This document shows positions 63,175 to 64,000 of a stretch of 64,000 bases of DNA, piece after piece. The translations under genes were made by a program, and so were the position numbers. How positions within the stretch are numbered: position 1 is the first letter of the stretch; each line of letters opens with the position of its first letter. Source of the stretch: Caulobacter segnis (GTDB lineage: Bacteria > Pseudomonadota > Alphaproteobacteria > Caulobacterales > Caulobacteraceae); the NCBI RefSeq assembly GCF_019931575.1, contig NZ_CP082923.1, positions 2,542,001 through 2,606,000 on the forward strand, in the 5' to 3' direction. Under the pieces are notes generated by a model that saw only the letters and a list, made by a program, of their open reading frames with translations, was not told the origin of the DNA and did no database searches.

Positions 63175-64000
63175 TCACCCGCCCACGGCGGCGCGCCAGG
63201 CGCCGACGAGCGCGTCGACAGACGTCGCGGTCAGGTTGAACACGAGATTGGGATAGACGCCCAGCAGCAGGGTCATCGCGATCAGCGGCACGAACAGCAG
63301 GATCTCGCGAGCGTCCAGATCCGTGATGGTCTTCAGCTCGGGATTGGTGATCTCGCCATACATCACCCGGCGGTACAGGGTCAGGGCGTACATGGCCGAC
63401 AGGATCACGCCGGTGGCCGCCACGATCGCCGTCCAGGTCGAGGCCTTGTAGACACCGGTCATCGTCAGGATTTCACCGACGAAGCCCGAGGTGCCCGGCA
63501 GGCCGACATTGCCCATCGTGAACAGCAGGAACACGAAGGCGTAGTGCGGCATGCGGTTGGTCAGGCCGCCGTAGAAGGCGATCTCGCGGGTGTGCATGCG
63601 GTCGTAGACGACGCCGACGCAGAGGAAGAGCGCGCCGGAGATCACCCCGTGGCTCAGCATCTGGAACAGGGCGCCCTGCTCGCCCGCCGCGTTGCCCGAG
63701 AAGATGCCCATGGTCACGAAGCCCATGTGGGCGACCGACGAGTAGGCGATCAGCTTCTTGATGTCGGTCTGACGGAAGGCGACCAGCGAGGTGTAGACGA
63801 TGGCGATGGCCGACATCGCGAACACCAGCGGCTGGAACAGCTCCGAAGCGTTCGGGAACATCGGCAGGCTGAAGCGCATGAAGCCGTAGCCGCCCATCTT
63901 CAGCAGGATGCCCGCCAGGATGACCGAGCCGGCCGTCGGCGCTTCCACGTGGGCGTCGGGCAGCCAGGTGTGCACCGGCCACATCGGCATCTTCACCGCG
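63175..64000 (-). CDS. nuoM: NADH-quinone oxidoreductase subunit M (5' end beyond window)
   Basis: The C-terminal part (about 275 codons) of the NuoM antiporter-like subunit; the N-terminal about 230 residues lie to the right of the window. Visible are [20 protein letters not shown] with the helix-break His/Pro, [20 protein letters not shown] with the channel lysines, [20 protein letters not shown] and the LLGVYPN ending. It is the next-to-last nuo gene before nuoN. Confidence 0.97.
   Translation of the reverse strand, partial: AVKMPMWPVHTWLPDAHVEAPTAGSVILAGILLKMGGYGFMRFSLPMFPNASELFQPLVFAMSAIAIVYTSLVAFRQTDIKKLIAYSSVAHMGFVTMGIFSGNAAGEQGALFQMLSHGVISGALFLCVGVVYDRMHTREIAFYGGLTNRMPHYAFVFLLFTMGNVGLPGTSGFVGEILTMTGVYKASTWTAIVAATGVILSAMYALTLYRRVMYGEITNPELKTITDLDAREILLFVPLIAMTLLLGVYPNLVFNLTATSVDALVGAWRAAVGG

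Overview
This window is a gene-dense, roughly two-thirds GC stretch of an alphaproteobacterial chromosome, almost certainly a Caulobacter (C. vibrioides/crescentus or C. segnis-like). The evidence is the alphaproteobacterial supercluster ppiD-trpEGDC-lexA-comEC-gltX-gltA-lpxB/I/A-fabZ-lpxD-skp-bamA-rseP-dxr-cdsA-uppS-frr-pyrH-tsf-rpsB, LpxI rather than LpxH, GTTC-N7-GTTC LexA boxes, and a 29-codon gene matching the Caulobacter SOS division inhibitor sidA next to dnaE. No insertion sequence, phage, tRNA, rRNA or CRISPR was seen.

Layout. 26-5191: thiamin thiazole genes (thiG, thiS), aroQ, acetyl-CoA carboxylase accB-accC, aat, and a DUF2155/NDUFA12-like pair. 5470-9274: a large protein that looks like a class II ribonucleotide reductase stripped of its catalytic motifs, then an exported pentapeptide-repeat protein. 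9359-12081: aspS and tpiA on the minus strand. 12222-21138: ppiD-trpE, a small antisense membrane ORF, trpG-trpD-trpC, a signal peptidase I, a methyltransferase and SOS-autoregulated lexA. 21310-27230: a PEP mutase/isocitrate lyase-like protein, comEC, gltX and gltA. 27286-31169: a free-standing FlhB C-terminal-like export switch with fliK, divergent from a hybrid histidine kinase.

31131-46038 is one long minus-strand run. Read in transcription order (right to left) it is rpsB, tsf, pyrH, frr, uppS, cdsA, dxr, rseP, bamA, skp, lpxD, fabZ, lpxA, lpxI, lpxB. It couples translation, UMP supply, isoprenoid and phospholipid precursors, and outer-membrane assembly with lipid A synthesis. 46392-48504 is a looser region with a HAD phosphatase, two apparently frameshifted genes and a GFA-family protein. 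48609-53293 holds dnaE, sidA with its LexA-controlled promoter, and a nucleoside hydrolase. 53304-56585 is proS-lolC-lolD. 57026-64000 is the distal part of the nuo operon (nuoM, nuoN) running into birA, coaX, rnj, a rhomboid protease, methylmalonyl-CoA epimerase and a DUF1467 membrane protein. It ends at a strong terminator near 56806-56831.

Most of the window is ordinary core genome. The most notable items are the NrdJ-derived apparent pseudoenzyme (5470-8193), the tiny SOS gene sidA in tandem with dnaE, the FlhB-C/FliK pair, the signal peptidase/methyltransferase pair between trpC and lexA, a MITE-like inverted repeat after lexA, paired hairpins between rpsB and tsf, and the two decayed genes near 47.2-47.9 kb. 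All family assignments were made by eye from remembered motifs; no search was run.
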